In this document: positions 32,552 to 42,541 of the stretch, piece after piece
Position numbering within the stretch: the stretch's first letter is position 1
Layout of the letters: each line of letters begins with the position of its first letter
Assembly (NCBI RefSeq): GCF_900078545.1
Contig: NZ_FLLS01000002.1
Span: 620,001-684,000, forward strand
From: Olegusella massiliensis
GTDB lineage: Bacteria > Actinomycetota > Coriobacteriia > Coriobacteriales > Atopobiaceae
DNA length: 64,000 nt
Direction of reading: 5' to 3'
Translations under genes and position numbers: made by a program
Notes under the pieces: model-generated
What the model was told of the DNA's origin: nothing
The model's database searches: none
What the model saw: only the letters and a program-made list of their open reading frames with translations

Positions 32552-34495
32552 CTAATCATCAAGATGCTCGAGTTCGGCGAGCCAGAGGCTTGCCTGGGCA
32601 TCGGAGGGCATACGCAAATCGCCACGAGGACTTACTGCCACCGAGCCTACCTTTGGCCCATCAGGCAAACAGCTTCTCTTGAACTGCTGCGCAAAGAAGC
32701 GCCGATAAAACGTCTTCAACCACATCTTTATGGTCGCCGCATCATAACTGTCGCCGAGCGCATAGCATGCCAAACGGAACACTTTGCGCGGAGCAAAGCC
32801 ACGCCTCAACACTTGATACAAGAAGAAATCGTGCAGTTCATAGGGCCCCACCAAATCCTCAGTGCGCTGAGAAATTGTGCCATCAACTGAGGCAGGTAGA
32901 AGCTCTGGCGACACTGGTGTATCGAGCACGTCAAGCAAGACGCGCGACAGCGCAGCTGAGCTCGTGGTATCCGCTACATGGTTAACTAAGTATCTCACCA
33001 GCGTCTTTGGCACACCACCGTTAACACCATACATGCTCATGTGGTCACCATTGTAAGTGGCCCAGCCCAGCGCCAGCTCGGATAGGTCGCCCGTCCCAAT
33101 GACCAAGCCGCCGTCTTTGTTGGCAATATCCATCAAAATCTGTGTACGTTCACGCGCTTGGGCATTTTCGTAAGTCACGTCGTGTACCGTTTCATCCTGC
33201 CCAATATCGGCAAAATGCTGACGCACAGCTGCAGCGATGGACACTTCACGCAGCTCACAGCCCAAAGCATCTGCTAACTCCTGCGCATTGGAATGCGTGC
33301 GGTCGGTCGTGCCAAAACCAGGCATAGTTACCGCGATGATTCCCGCACAGTCAAGCCCCACCAGATCAAACGCGCGCGCCGTCACCAACAAGGCAAGCGT
33401 CGAATCCAGACCACCCGATACGCCTACCACCGCATGTGTCGAGCGCGTATGAGTCAGGCGGCGAGCCAAGCCATGTGCCTGAATCGACAGTACGTCTTCG
33501 CAACGCTGAGCGCGCGTTGCGGGATTGTCTGGCACAAAAGGATGGGGGTCTACAAAGCGCGTAAGCTTAGTTGCAGCCTTTTCCAAGGTAAAGGCGACAT
33601 GCACATAGCCCCCCTCAAGCTCAGAAGCATAACTTGGCTGGAAGGTAGACTGACGACGGCGCTCAGCTGCAAGCAGAGAAATATCCACCTCGCTTGCCGC
33701 ACAGCCATCACCAAAAGGCAGACTTTCAGCAAGCAAAACGCCATTTTCGGCAATCATGTCATGGCCAGAATAAACCACATCCTGGGTTGACTCACCTTCC
33801 CCAGCACTTGCATAAATATAGGCAGCTAGCAAACGTGCAGATTGGCTTGTGACAAGTCCGCGACGATAATCAGCCTTACCAACAATGGCATTACTCGCTG
33901 AAAGATTTACTATCACTGTTGCCCCAGCAAGAGCATGGTTGGTCGATGGGGGATTTGCCACCCAGAGGTCCTCACAAATCTCCACGGCAATTTTGAGCTC
34001 GGGCATCGATTCGCAAGTAAAAATTTGCTTGGCACCAAAAGCTATGCCAAACTCTCCTGCAAAAGGCAGGTCCACAATCATCCCGTCTTCACAACCAGCA
34101 GAAAAATAACGGCCTTCGTAAAATTCGTTGTAGTTAGGAATATTTTGCTTTGGCACGATGCCCAAAATCTCACCATGGCTCACGGCAACTGCACAGTTAT
34201 AAAGTTTTGCATTGCTGCGCAGGGGCGCACCAAAAAAGATAATGGCATCGTAGTCAGCTGTGGCTTCGGCAATTTTGCTAAGCGCACGCTCAGCTGCATC
34301 AAGCAGAGCGTCCTGCCAGAAGAGATCCGCGCACGTATAGCCCGTTACACAGAGCTCTGGCAAAACGATAATTTTTGCTCCATTGTGCTCATAGGCGTCA
34401 CGAATCTCCGAGAGAATCGCTTTGGTGTTATAGGCAACATCGGCAACGCGAATCTCAGGCGTACGGGCTGCAACCTTGACAAAACCGTCCTGCAT
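32552..34495 (-). CDS. nadE: Glutamine-dependent NAD+ synthetase
   Basis: 647 residues in two domains. The N-terminal nitrilase-type amidase (VLPELCVTGYTCADLFW with the Glu, KQNIPNY with the Lys region, AVEICEDLW with the Cys) passes ammonia to the C-terminal synthetase (GVSGGLDSTLALLV, the PP-loop; TGDLSELALGW). It makes NAD+ from deamido-NAD+ in the cytosol. ATG 34495 (GGAGGACT upstream) gives MQDGFVKVAART, typical for actinobacterial NadE of about 650-680 residues. Confidence 0.95.
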   Translation of the reverse strand: MQDGFVKVAARTPEIRVADVAYNTKAILSEIRDAYEHNGAKIIVLPELCVTGYTCADLFWQDALLDAAERALSKIAEATADYDAIIFFGAPLRSNAKLYNCAVAVSHGEILGIVPKQNIPNYNEFYEGRYFSAGCEDGMIVDLPFAGEFGIAFGAKQIFTCESMPELKIAVEICEDLWVANPPSTNHALAGATVIVNLSASNAIVGKADYRRGLVTSQSARLLAAYIYASAGEGESTQDVVYSGHDMIAENGVLLAESLPFGDGCAASEVDISLLAAERRRQSTFQPSYASELEGGYVHVAFTLEKAATKLTRFVDPHPFVPDNPATRAQRCEDVLSIQAHGLARRLTHTRSTHAVVGVSGGLDSTLALLVTARAFDLVGLDCAGIIAVTMPGFGTTDRTHSNAQELADALGCELREVSIAAAVRQHFADIGQDETVHDVTYENAQARERTQILMDIANKDGGLVIGTGDLSELALGWATYNGDHMSMYGVNGGVPKTLVRYLVNHVADTTSSAALSRVLLDVLDTPVSPELLPASVDGTISQRTEDLVGPYELHDFFLYQVLRRGFAPRKVFRLACYALGDSYDAATIKMWLKTFYRRFFAQQFKRSCLPDGPKVGSVAVSPRGDLRMPSDAQASLWLAELEHLDD

Positions 34496-34757
34496 GGAGT
34501 CCTCCTTGGGCAACAATAGCGAGCCTGTATCTATGATACCGCCTTGCCTGTCATCACAAATACCCAAGCGCCGACAAAGTTCGGTTGAAGTTGATATTCA
34601 ACCTGCCGTGGATATGTCATGGCAAAACCCCATTATTAAGATTTGTTGGATGACTTTTTATGTTTTTCTAGTAGAATTATAGCTAAGTCCGTTTACAGGG
34701 AACATCTGTCCTAGATATTCCCCAGCCCGTAAACAGCTAATAAAAGGAGAAGTGCAT

Positions 34758-35954
34758 ATGAACGTAAAGTCCGGAACTCTTGCAAAGGCAGCCGTTGCTG
34801 CCGCTCTGTCCTGCGCACTTGCTTCGCCCTTTGTTGCGGTAAATGCATATGCAGCAGAGGACGCACCTACCAACAATAATGACGCAATTGTTGCTACCGC
34901 CGTAGCAGCATCTGCTGAGGAAGCTCCCGAGGCCACTGCCGCCCCCGAGGCTGAGGCCGAAGCTCCTGAGACCTTCGCTGCAGCCACTCCTGAGGCCACT
35001 GCCACCCCCGAGGCTGAGGCCACTCCTGCCACCGAAGCTCCTGAGACCATCGCTGCAGCCACTCCTGAGGTCATTGTCGCCCCCGAGGAAAAGGAAACGC
35101 TTGATGGCGATTTGCTGATTAACGGTGATACCACCTCATCAAAACCGTACACGGTAAAGCAGGGCAGCACTTTTTCTGCCACAGGCAAACTTATTGTAGA
35201 CAAGATTGTTGGCCAGATGGACAAGATTGAGAAGAAGTACGGCGTCGGTGACACTAGTACCATTCAGCTTTCCGACGTCAACTCAACCTTTGAGATTACC
35301 TTGGAGCTAGGCGAGGATTTGAGCTTTACTCAAACTGACCTTGATGCTATCGAGCTGATTCATTTTGGTAAGTTCGAAATTGATGGTACTCCCATTTTTG
35401 AGGGCAATAAACTCACTATCAAGGTAAAACTCAATGCCGATACCATCAAAACCTACGCGGATTTGAAGACTGCGGTTAAGGCCTGCGCTTCTGAGATGAC
35501 CGCGAAAGTTTCTGGCATTAAGGTATCCGAAACTGCAGAGCCGGGTAAAAAGTCTGTCATTAAGGGCACGGTCAAAGGCCAGATGAGCGCCATTGCCACT
35601 TTGCATGGCCATACTATCCTTTTTCCTTTTACTTGGACCACTGTCCAAAATGAGAGTGGAAAAGATTCTGAAGCCACCGATCCCGAGGCTATCCAGGCAA
35701 CCGTTTTGGTTCAAAAGGCTGATCCCAAGCCCAATCCTGAGCCCAATCCCAAGCCCAATCCCAAGCCCGAGCCCAAGCCTGAGGCTAAGCCCCAGCCCAA
35801 GCACATTGCCCAAACCAAGGTCGTAAAGAAGCGCTCTGCTCTCCCTCAGACCTCTGATGTAGCTGCTACTGCTCTTCCTGCAGCAGCACTCGCTCTCGCT
35901 GGTGGTCTGCTTGCCGCAGCTGCAACTGTTTTGCGCAAGCGCAACGAGAACTAA
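34758..35954 (+). CDS. Sortase-anchored surface protein with one copy of a shared ~210-residue domain
   Basis: 398 residues. A signal peptide (about 1-33, ending VNAYAAED) is followed by a Glu/Ala/Pro/Thr-rich repeat (about 35-110, PEA/TPEA units). Then comes a globular domain (about 114-320) starting LDGDLLINGDTT and containing IVGQMDKIEKKY, NADTIKTYADLKTAV and IKGTVKGQMSA. A Pro/Lys spacer (PNPEPNPKPNPKPEPKP) leads to LPQTSD, a hydrophobic helix and RKRNEN. The sorting motif is LPQTS rather than LPxTG. The central domain recurs three times in the giant protein at 55002. ATG 34758 follows AAAAGGAGA. An inverted repeat GTTTAC..GTAAAC lies in its leader (about 34691-34735). Function unknown; likely wall-exposed. 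Confidence 0.8.
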   Translation: MNVKSGTLAKAAVAAALSCALASPFVAVNAYAAEDAPTNNNDAIVATAVAASAEEAPEATAAPEAEAEAPETFAAATPEATATPEAEATPATEAPETIAAATPEVIVAPEEKETLDGDLLINGDTTSSKPYTVKQGSTFSATGKLIVDKIVGQMDKIEKKYGVGDTSTIQLSDVNSTFEITLELGEDLSFTQTDLDAIELIHFGKFEIDGTPIFEGNKLTIKVKLNADTIKTYADLKTAVKACASEMTAKVSGIKVSETAEPGKKSVIKGTVKGQMSAIATLHGHTILFPFTWTTVQNESGKDSEATDPEAIQATVLVQKADPKPNPEPNPKPNPKPEPKPEAKPQPKHIAQTKVVKKRSALPQTSDVAATALPAAALALAGGLLAAAATVLRKRNEN

Positions 35955-35986
35955 TTCTTAAGTTTCATGAGTTAGTGGCCCCCAAC

Positions 35987-36018
35987 GGCCTCTGGCAAAT
36001 GCCAGAGGCCGTCTTTTT
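35987..36018 (+). terminator. Terminator of the surface protein gene
   Basis: GGCCTCTGGC (35987-35996), loop AAAT, GCCAGAGGCC (36001-36010), then TTTTTT from 36013. A textbook intrinsic terminator 32 bases after the stop. Confidence 0.9.
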
Positions 36019-36142
36019 TATGCCATCCACCTCTACGGCAACGCGTAATCACCCTATCGCTTGCCGCTATGGCTAAAGTGTCGTTTGGAATTTAGTATCC
36101 CACTCAAACCGATAGACATCAGGTTAGTTAAAAGAAGGTCAC

Positions 36143-37774
36143 ATGGCAGTCGAACTAGTTATTCGTTCAAAAAACGTCTTTACAGGTAAAACCAACAAAA
36201 CACAAGCACTTGCTTTGGGCATCACGCAGGGAAGCATCGCAGCAGTGCTTCCCTATGAGCGGGCTGATGAGCTCTGTGATTTTCAGACTCAGCTCATTGA
36301 TTACGGTGAAAAATTTATCTGTCCAGGCTTTCATGATGCGCATCAACACGTATTGCATTCTGCGCTTTTTCCCTCCACGCTTGCTGATCAATATGTTGGA
36401 ACAAGCGAAACGGACGAGGTGGCACATCTTGTTAGTTTTGCAACAACTCTGCCTGATACGCAGGATTGGGTACTTACGCATGGTTGGCGTCAATCCTTTT
36501 GGACAGACCCCACTGCTGCACCGACGCGCCATTCCCTTGATGCGGCCTTTCCCGATCGTCCTGTCGCGCTTTACTCAGGGGATGCTCACACGCTCTGGCT
36601 CAATTCGTATGGCATGACGGAGCTCGGTATAAGCGATGCTACTCAGCCACCTGCGGGTGGAAGTTTTGATCGTGATGCTCAGGGACATCTCACGGGAGTT
36701 CTCCGTGAAGCAGCTGGAATGGCCTATGTCGCTCGCCTTGTTGAACTACTGCCTGATGAGGCGCTCATGCAGGTATACCGCAGCTATTTTCAGCGCCTAT
36801 CCAGCATGGGTATCACCTCAGTTTGTGATATGGCGCTTTCACTTATCCCTGGTGCAGACTCCATTCGCCCTGACATCTACCAGCGTCTCCTCAATGCGGA
36901 TGAACTCACACTTCGCGCGCATCTCTTCCCCACTCTCACTGAAAACGAATCAAACCTTGAGGACATGCAGGGCGAACTCACAGGCACCATGCTCCAAGCC
37001 CCCGGCTTCAAGCAATTCTTTGACGGGGTCAGCTCTGCGCACACCGCCTGGTGCAGCGAGCCCTATACCAATGCATATTTTTCAGGAGATGTCGGACGAC
37101 CTACCGTTGCACCCGAGCGCATGCGTTCGCTCGTACTTTCAGCGGCTAGCCACGGCCATGCTGTGCGCATTCATACCATTGGCGACCAAGCCGTTCATGA
37201 AGCTCTCAATATTTTTGAGGAAGCAACTCGTCTTTATGGTCAACCAAAACAAGGCGCCCACACGCTTGAACATATTGAAGATATCCAACCCGCAGATCTT
37301 GACCGCTTTGCAAAGATACACGTTGTTGCCTCTGTGCAACCACCGCATGTGGTCATCGACCTGTCTCAGCCCGACCGTGACTTAGGATCTGAGCGCGCCG
37401 CCCGCATGTGGCCTTTTGAGGCGTTTCTACAGGCAGGTGCTACTCTTGCATTTGGTACAGATTCACCTGTGGTACCCCCTACCAGTCAGGACGTGCTGTA
37501 TTGCGCCATCACGCGTCAGATGCCCACAACTCACCTACCCCAAGGTGGTTGGCATCCCGAACACTGCATCAGTCACGCAGATGCTTTGCGCGCGTATACC
37601 TATGGCAGCGCAGCGGCAGTGGGCCGTGCGCATGAGTTAGGGTTGTTAGCACCCCGTATGCTTGCTGACTTAGCGGTATGGGACACAAACTTTCTCACCT
37701 GTGAGCCTGAAGAAATTCAGCAAGCACACTGCCTTGCCACCTATCTCGGAGGCAAGCAGATCTTTTCTGCTTAA
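36143..37774 (+). CDS. YtcJ-like metal-dependent amidohydrolase
   Basis: 543 residues of the amidohydrolase superfamily, YtcJ/N-substituted formamide deformylase group. Metal and catalytic landmarks: FICPGFHDAHQHV (HxH), GFKQFFDGV (bridging Lys), RIHTIGDQAV and LEHIED (two His), and FGTDSPVVPP (Asp). The N-terminal and C-terminal strands (LGLLAPRMLADLAVWD) form the composite beta-sandwich. It is probably cytosolic, with no signal peptide. Substrate unknown. It stands alone between a terminator (35987) and a repeat/hairpin region (37841-37960); AAGAAGG precedes the ATG. Confidence 0.85.
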   Translation: MAVELVIRSKNVFTGKTNKTQALALGITQGSIAAVLPYERADELCDFQTQLIDYGEKFICPGFHDAHQHVLHSALFPSTLADQYVGTSETDEVAHLVSFATTLPDTQDWVLTHGWRQSFWTDPTAAPTRHSLDAAFPDRPVALYSGDAHTLWLNSYGMTELGISDATQPPAGGSFDRDAQGHLTGVLREAAGMAYVARLVELLPDEALMQVYRSYFQRLSSMGITSVCDMALSLIPGADSIRPDIYQRLLNADELTLRAHLFPTLTENESNLEDMQGELTGTMLQAPGFKQFFDGVSSAHTAWCSEPYTNAYFSGDVGRPTVAPERMRSLVLSAASHGHAVRIHTIGDQAVHEALNIFEEATRLYGQPKQGAHTLEHIEDIQPADLDRFAKIHVVASVQPPHVVIDLSQPDRDLGSERAARMWPFEAFLQAGATLAFGTDSPVVPPTSQDVLYCAITRQMPTTHLPQGGWHPEHCISHADALRAYTYGSAAAVGRAHELGLLAPRMLADLAVWDTNFLTCEPEEIQQAHCLATYLGGKQIFSA

Positions 37775-37840
37775 CAACACGACAAATGCGTAGATGTCTG
37801 GCTGATTGCAGGCGATCTTCTCGCCCCGCTCACCGGAATA

Positions 37841-37960
37841 GTTAAAAGTATTAGCCCCGAGGAGGCATTTGAGGCGATTTTTTCACCTAACCGCTGAGAT
37901 AGTTAAAAGTTTTAGCCCCGAGGAGGCGTTTTTGGTCGGAATCCTACCAAAAACGCCTCC
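37841..37960. repeat. Direct repeat pair and long hairpin between convergent genes
   Basis: GTTAAAAGTATTAGCCCCGA and the following 10 bases (37841-37870) recur at 37902-37931 with two mismatches in 30. The second copy runs into a perfect 15-bp stem GGAGGCGTTTTTGGT (37922-37936)/ACCAAAAACGCCTCC (37946-37960). It separates the amidohydrolase (plus) from the ABC ATPase (minus), so a bidirectional termination role is plausible. The duplication could be a small repeat element. Confidence 0.6.
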
Positions 37961-38067
37961 ACTGCGCGCCTCACCCCAGAACTGTCAAAGCAAGGCGCAA
38001 AAATAAGACCACCTGAGATACGGTATCCACCCAAAACCAAAAGTGTGCCGTCCGGCTCGCGCCCATC

Positions 38068-38859
38068 TTATTCAGCGTTCGTATCTTCCAAATAGCGAGA
38101 CAAGAACGCACGCGTACGCTCGTATTGGGGATGGGTAAACATGTCTTTGGGATGGCCTTCCTCGGCAATAATGCCCTCATCCATAAAGACAACTTTGTCA
38201 GAGACATTTTTGGCAAAGTCCATCTCATGGGTCACAACCACCATGGTCATGCCCTGTTCGGCAAGACGACGCATAATTTCGAGAACCTCACCAACAATCT
38301 CAGGGTCAAGCGCACTTGTTGGCTCATCAAAAAGCATAAGGATAGGCTCCATGCAGAGCGCTCGCGCAATCGCGACACGCTGCTTTTGTCCACCCGAAAG
38401 CGTGTTTACCGCAGCGCCTGCAAAATCCTTGAGTCCAACCTCATCCAAACGTTGCAACGCCGTCTTTTCTGCCTCTGCTTTTGTCACCTTTTTAAGCAGA
38501 ACCGGCGCCAACGTGCAATTTCCCAACACGTTCATATTGTTGAACAGATTAAAGCTCTGAAATACCATACCGATGTTTTGACGCAGGCGATTGACATCTA
38601 CATGCTCAGCCGCAAGATCGCTGCCATGAAACCACACATGACCTGAATCGGGCGTCTCAAGCAAATTAATGCAACGCAGCAAAGTTGATTTGCCCGAACC
38701 AGATGCGCCGATAATGGTAACAACTTCGCCTCTGTTAACAGTTAGATTGATATCTTTGAGCACCTCATGATTGCCAAAACACTTGCGCAGACCCTCAATG
38801 CGCACCAGGAGCTCTTCAGCAGTATCCGGCTCACGAATGGTTTGAGTATTGATAGTCAT
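38068..38859 (-). CDS. Polar amino acid ABC transporter ATP-binding protein
   Basis: 263 residues. [16 protein letters not shown] at the start; Walker [25 protein letters not shown] signature; [15 protein letters not shown] Walker B; VTHEM switch. Length and motifs match GlnQ/HisP-type importers. It ends the operon of binding protein (40116), permease (38872) and this ATPase. Powers uptake of an amino acid; which one is not decidable. Confidence 0.93.
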   Translation of the reverse strand: MTINTQTIREPDTAEELLVRIEGLRKCFGNHEVLKDINLTVNRGEVVTIIGASGSGKSTLLRCINLLETPDSGHVWFHGSDLAAEHVDVNRLRQNIGMVFQSFNLFNNMNVLGNCTLAPVLLKKVTKAEAEKTALQRLDEVGLKDFAGAAVNTLSGGQKQRVAIARALCMEPILMLFDEPTSALDPEIVGEVLEIMRRLAEQGMTMVVVTHEMDFAKNVSDKVVFMDEGIIAEEGHPKDMFTHPQYERTRAFLSRYLEDTNAE

Positions 38860-38871
38860 CGCTACTCCTTA

Positions 38872-40062
38872 CTACTTGTCCGCAGCGACCGCGGCGTGAA
38901 TGGAGTCGGAGGTTTGCTCCAACCGAGGTGCATCCAAATACCTGGAAAGCCTATTGAGCAAATACGTTGCCACTGCCGTCAAAATCAGATAGAACACTGC
39001 GGCAACCAGGTAAACCTCGATATTCTTGTAATAAATACCAGCCATAGCACGAGACTCATACATCAGCTCGACCACACCAATAACAGATAGTACTGACGAG
39101 TCCTTGATATTAATAACGAGCTCGTTAGAAAGACCTGGGATAGCAAACTTAATACCCTGAGGAAACACCACACGCAGCAAAGTCTGCCACTGAGAAAGAC
39201 CGAGCGAACGTGCTGCCTCGGTCTGGCCTGCATCGACTGACTCGATACCGCCGCGCAACACCTCCATCATGTAGGCAGTGGAGTTGAGAGACACCGTTAC
39301 TAGGCCAGCGATAAACGTTGACCACACCAAGCGAATCTGTCCCGAACTCATACCCGTACCTAGCAACACGGCAAATCCTGCATTATAAATAATTAGCGCC
39401 TGTACCATCATGGGCGTACCGCGTACAACAGTTGAGTAAAGTTTGGCAAACCCAGATCCTACGGCCTTAAAGAAACGCACTAAATCATTGTCCGAGCGAT
39501 CAATCTTGAGCAAACGCAGTGTGGCCATTAACAGTGCCAAGAAAAACGCAATGACTGTGCCAAAAACAGCCAACTCAACCGTGGTAAGAATGCCCGTACG
39601 GAAAAGCGCACGCCCCTCATAGAGCATGTACAGCGCTGCTTCCAAACCGCTGTGTGGAATCTTGTCAGCCCCAATAGCGGTTGCTGCCGAAGATACCACG
39701 CCCATAACTGCACGGTCTACAAAGAGCACAGCTGCAATAAGAGACACCGCATAGGAAGCATAACGCTCCACGCTCACCAAAGGCTTACGTGCAAAAGGCG
39801 ATCGCTCGGCATAGTTGTGCCACATTGCAAGCTTGAACAGCAACGCTGCCGCAGCAAAAATCATCCATGCTAACAGCAGATAGTACATAAGCAGTTCAAG
39901 CGCATATACGGGCGCCAAAAAACTCATTCGTGAGCGAGGTTGCATTGAAAACCACAGACCGATTAGCGCAATGACGCTTGTAGCCAACACCACATAACGA
40001 TGGTCGGTCTGCACAAACTGGCACAGCCGCTTTATACGGCCCTGCGTGTGTGAGTCATCCAT
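38872..40062 (-). CDS. Polar amino acid ABC transporter permease
   Basis: 396 residues, longer than the usual 215-320 because of an extra N-terminal membrane region (about residues 20-125, 3-4 helices). The HisM/GlnP core includes TTVELAVFGTVIAFFLALL, RGTPMMVQALIIY, and the EAA loop EAARSLGLSQWQTLLRVVFPQ that contacts the ATPase. It lies 12 bases upstream of the ATPase gene. Role: membrane channel of the importer. Confidence 0.92.
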   Translation of the reverse strand: MDDSHTQGRIKRLCQFVQTDHRYVVLATSVIALIGLWFSMQPRSRMSFLAPVYALELLMYYLLLAWMIFAAAALLFKLAMWHNYAERSPFARKPLVSVERYASYAVSLIAAVLFVDRAVMGVVSSAATAIGADKIPHSGLEAALYMLYEGRALFRTGILTTVELAVFGTVIAFFLALLMATLRLLKIDRSDNDLVRFFKAVGSGFAKLYSTVVRGTPMMVQALIIYNAGFAVLLGTGMSSGQIRLVWSTFIAGLVTVSLNSTAYMMEVLRGGIESVDAGQTEAARSLGLSQWQTLLRVVFPQGIKFAIPGLSNELVINIKDSSVLSVIGVVELMYESRAMAGIYYKNIEVYLVAAVFYLILTAVATYLLNRLSRYLDAPRLEQTSDSIHAAVAADK

Positions 40063-40115
40063 CTGGATGTATCCTTCCGAAGAATGTATAGAAGCAAGCG
40101 AGGGATGCTATAGCG

Positions 40116-41066
40116 CTACTGAGGCATACGCTCGTTGCAGGCAGTCCACATTTCGTCGCGCTCCTTGGTAGGAACGTCGGCAATAGCAGCATTAATCTTC
40201 TTTAGGACATCATCTTGGCCCTTGGCAATAGCAGCGTTGTCGTTATTGGACTTATAGTCTCCAGTAAAGCCATCCTCAAGCTTGCAGACAACAAAATCTG
40301 TATATGTCTCAAGGAGTTTGGAGGCGCTCGCACCCGAATAGGTAATGGCCTCAACCTGATCGTTTTGTAGCTGCGCTACGACATCGGGGGCATACTCGAG
40401 ACCATCTACGTGATTCACATTGGGAATTTGGTCAATTGCCTCATCGTAGAAGGTGCTCTTCTGTCCCACTATCGTGGCGCCTGATAAATCCTTAAGACTG
40501 GTGGCGCCAGCAAACTGTGAGTTCTTCTTGGTGATAACAGCAACTGTGTCCTCAAGATACGGATCAGAAAAGTCAACGGATTCGGCGCGCTCAGGCGTCG
40601 CAGTCATACCAGCACAAATGATGTCAATCTGACCCTTTTTGCACGCCTCGACCAAACCATCAAAGCTCATAGCAACAACAACAGGCTCTAACTCCATGGC
40701 CTCAGCAATAATCTTTGCAAATTGCACGTCATACCCATCGGCATAAGCTCCCGAAACATTTTCAATAGGCAGCGTGTAATCACTAGGAGTATCCGTTTGC
40801 CAGTTATACGGAGCATAGTTGGCTTCCATACCCACACGCATTTTGCCCTCAGAGCCAAACGTATGCTTTGGGGAAGCAGAGCTGCTGGCAGCCGAACCAC
40901 TCGTACCTTCGGGAGCAGGTCCACAAGCCGTTAAAAATGCCATTCCGCCCAGGGTAATGGTCGCGAGTCCAGAGGCCTTGAGGAAACTACGGCGATTCAT
41001 ATGGTGCTTGTTTGGAGCAGAATCGCTGGTAGATGATGTGTCGATAAAGCAATTGGTGTACTTCAT
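40116..41066 (-). CDS. Amino acid ABC transporter substrate-binding lipoprotein
   Basis: 316 residues. The N-terminal segment has a twin-arginine style motif NRRSFLKASG, a hydrophobic stretch and a lipobox FLTAC at about residues 43-47, so export by Tat and lipidation of the Cys are likely. The mature part is a type 3 periplasmic-binding fold: MRVGMEANYAPYNW, GYDVQFAKIIAEAM, VEACKKGQIDIICAGMTATPERAESVDFSDPY. ATG 41066 follows AGAGGAA. First gene of the importer operon. Confidence 0.92.
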   Translation of the reverse strand: MKYTNCFIDTSSTSDSAPNKHHMNRRSFLKASGLATITLGGMAFLTACGPAPEGTSGSAASSSASPKHTFGSEGKMRVGMEANYAPYNWQTDTPSDYTLPIENVSGAYADGYDVQFAKIIAEAMELEPVVVAMSFDGLVEACKKGQIDIICAGMTATPERAESVDFSDPYLEDTVAVITKKNSQFAGATSLKDLSGATIVGQKSTFYDEAIDQIPNVNHVDGLEYAPDVVAQLQNDQVEAITYSGASASKLLETYTDFVVCKLEDGFTGDYKSNNDNAAIAKGQDDVLKKINAAIADVPTKERDEMWTACNERMPQ

Positions 41067-41205
41067 GGCTATTCCTCTTTTCTCTGGCTTTCGCCGGACC
41101 CCTTTCGCACGTACGACCGGATGGGCCCCATGCCCATCCCCCTTGCAACTTAATGCGTGAAAGTCCTACGTGGTGAGGTTATTATACATTTTTATGTGTA
41201 GAGAA
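41067..41205 (-). promoter_or_regulatory. Promoter and structured leader of the amino acid importer
   Basis: The minus strand has TATAAT (about 41190) and, before the start codon, a GGATGGGC/GCCCATCC hairpin (41111-41141 region) and a GGC-GAAA-GCC stem with a GNRA loop. The leader is about 110 bases long. I could not match it to a known riboswitch class; simple stability or attenuation elements are possible. Confidence 0.4.
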
Positions 41206-41272
41206 GCGAAAAATAAATAAAAGGAAACGCCCATGCAACACTTAGCGCACCTAAACGCCATAGTATTTAGCA

Positions 41273-42340
41273 CTATTTTTTCTTACGCAAAGACATTTTT
41301 GCATTGTGATGCATAAGATGTGCCCCAAAGCTTCCGCCCGCCATAAGCAGCGCAATATTGCGTGTACGAAGAGCCGCAAGCATCAGAAAATCCCAACGTC
41401 CCTCAGGTCGTGCCATACGCGCAGCTAGTTGTATAGCGTCGTCTGAAACCATCTGACGTACCAGCTTGCGCTTTTCAGCCGCCGGCATTTTGCAGGAGGA
41501 GTCACAAAGGCGCCTCATAAGGCCAAGAAAACCTTTGATGTAGAGTCGCTGGATAACCTCAATACTTGCAGGATCGCCATCAAGTCCCCAGTGATGGTAG
41601 AGTTCAAGCAGCTCCTTATGCTCATCTTGAAGCTGCTGATAGAGACTATCTCCCCACTGTCCACGATGGACAGTATTGCCCTCAATACAATGGTGATAGC
41701 GAGGCTGTGCCTCTGTGGCGACACGTTCAATATCGCGCACATAATCCAGCACAAAACACTGACCGTCAAAGCTTTGCTTGCGAAAATGAATATTGAGCTG
41801 CTTTACGCGATTGAGTTTGAAAAGCTTGCCCCAAAGATCATCCAACTGGCCTTCTTTAAATAAACGCCAGGCAGCAGTCCTAAAATCTGCTTGCGTATCA
41901 AAACTCTCCTCCGTGCACCTACATTGTTTGGAGATACACTCGCTTTGCCCAAAATAGCTATCAATGTAGTAGGAAGACAGCACAAGATCGGAATTGCTCT
42001 GCTCCATCACGTGGAGTAATTCTTCCAATGCAGAAGGCTCAAGCCAGTCATTGCCCCGTACAAACAGGAGATACGTACCTCTTAGCTGATCAAGCGCGCA
42101 ATTGAGCGCCAACTGAGAATCATCATCACTTTGATGCAAAATTGTGATTCGGATATCTCTATCTGCCATACGTTCGAGTATGTCGCTTGTACGGTCATCC
42201 GAATTCAGATCAACGGCAAGTAATTCAAAGTTCTCACAGGTCTGACGCTGAAGACTTTCAACAGCACGACAGATGCTGCCATCCACATTGTGGGCGGGCA
42301 TCACAATCGAAACTAAGGGCTTGTCAAAAAGCCTGCTCAT
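41273..42340 (-). CDS. Family 2 glycosyltransferase
   Basis: 355 residues. PLVSIVMPAHNVDGSICRAV opens the GT-A fold; the VDLNSDDRTSDI segment occupies the place of the first Asp motif; LLFVRGNDWLEP replaces the usual DxD (here GND), so metal binding may be altered. The C-terminal half is helical and basic, ending SLRKKK. Cytosolic, probably acting on cell-surface glycans. It stands alone; the acceptor is unknown. Confidence 0.82.
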   Translation of the reverse strand: MSRLFDKPLVSIVMPAHNVDGSICRAVESLQRQTCENFELLAVDLNSDDRTSDILERMADRDIRITILHQSDDDSQLALNCALDQLRGTYLLFVRGNDWLEPSALEELLHVMEQSNSDLVLSSYYIDSYFGQSECISKQCRCTEESFDTQADFRTAAWRLFKEGQLDDLWGKLFKLNRVKQLNIHFRKQSFDGQCFVLDYVRDIERVATEAQPRYHHCIEGNTVHRGQWGDSLYQQLQDEHKELLELYHHWGLDGDPASIEVIQRLYIKGFLGLMRRLCDSSCKMPAAEKRKLVRQMVSDDAIQLAARMARPEGRWDFLMLAALRTRNIALLMAGGSFGAHLMHHNAKMSLRKKK

Positions 42341-42364
42341 CTATCTGGAAGCTCCTTTTGAGCA

Positions 42365-42541
42365 ATGACTCAAAATACAAACGACACCACGAACAACAAC
42401 ATCTATATCGTCTTCTACTATTCTCCTCTTGATTATCGCGCCTCAAAGAATTTATATCAGCAAATCTTGCCACTGCTCACGGATATTCCAGCAATGTGGA
42501 TAATGCTTGCACAAGTTTTGCTTAGCTCAGGCATTACTTAG
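42365..42541 (+). CDS. Possible 58-residue protein
   Basis: ATG 42365 to TAG 42539-42541 on the plus strand, between the glycosyltransferase start and the LCP-like gene, overlapping the latter's end by 8 bases. The product begins MTQNTNDTTNNNIYIVFYYS and ends in a hydrophobic segment. Only a weak ribosome site (GGAAG) precedes. Unrecognised; could be spurious. Confidence 0.25.
   Translation: MTQNTNDTTNNNIYIVFYYSPLDYRASKNLYQQILPLLTDIPAMWIMLAQVLLSSGIT

Noticed and set aside
41067-41205. Known riboswitch ahead of the amino acid importer
   Set aside because: The hairpins are real, but I could not match the conserved bases of any riboswitch or T-box class.
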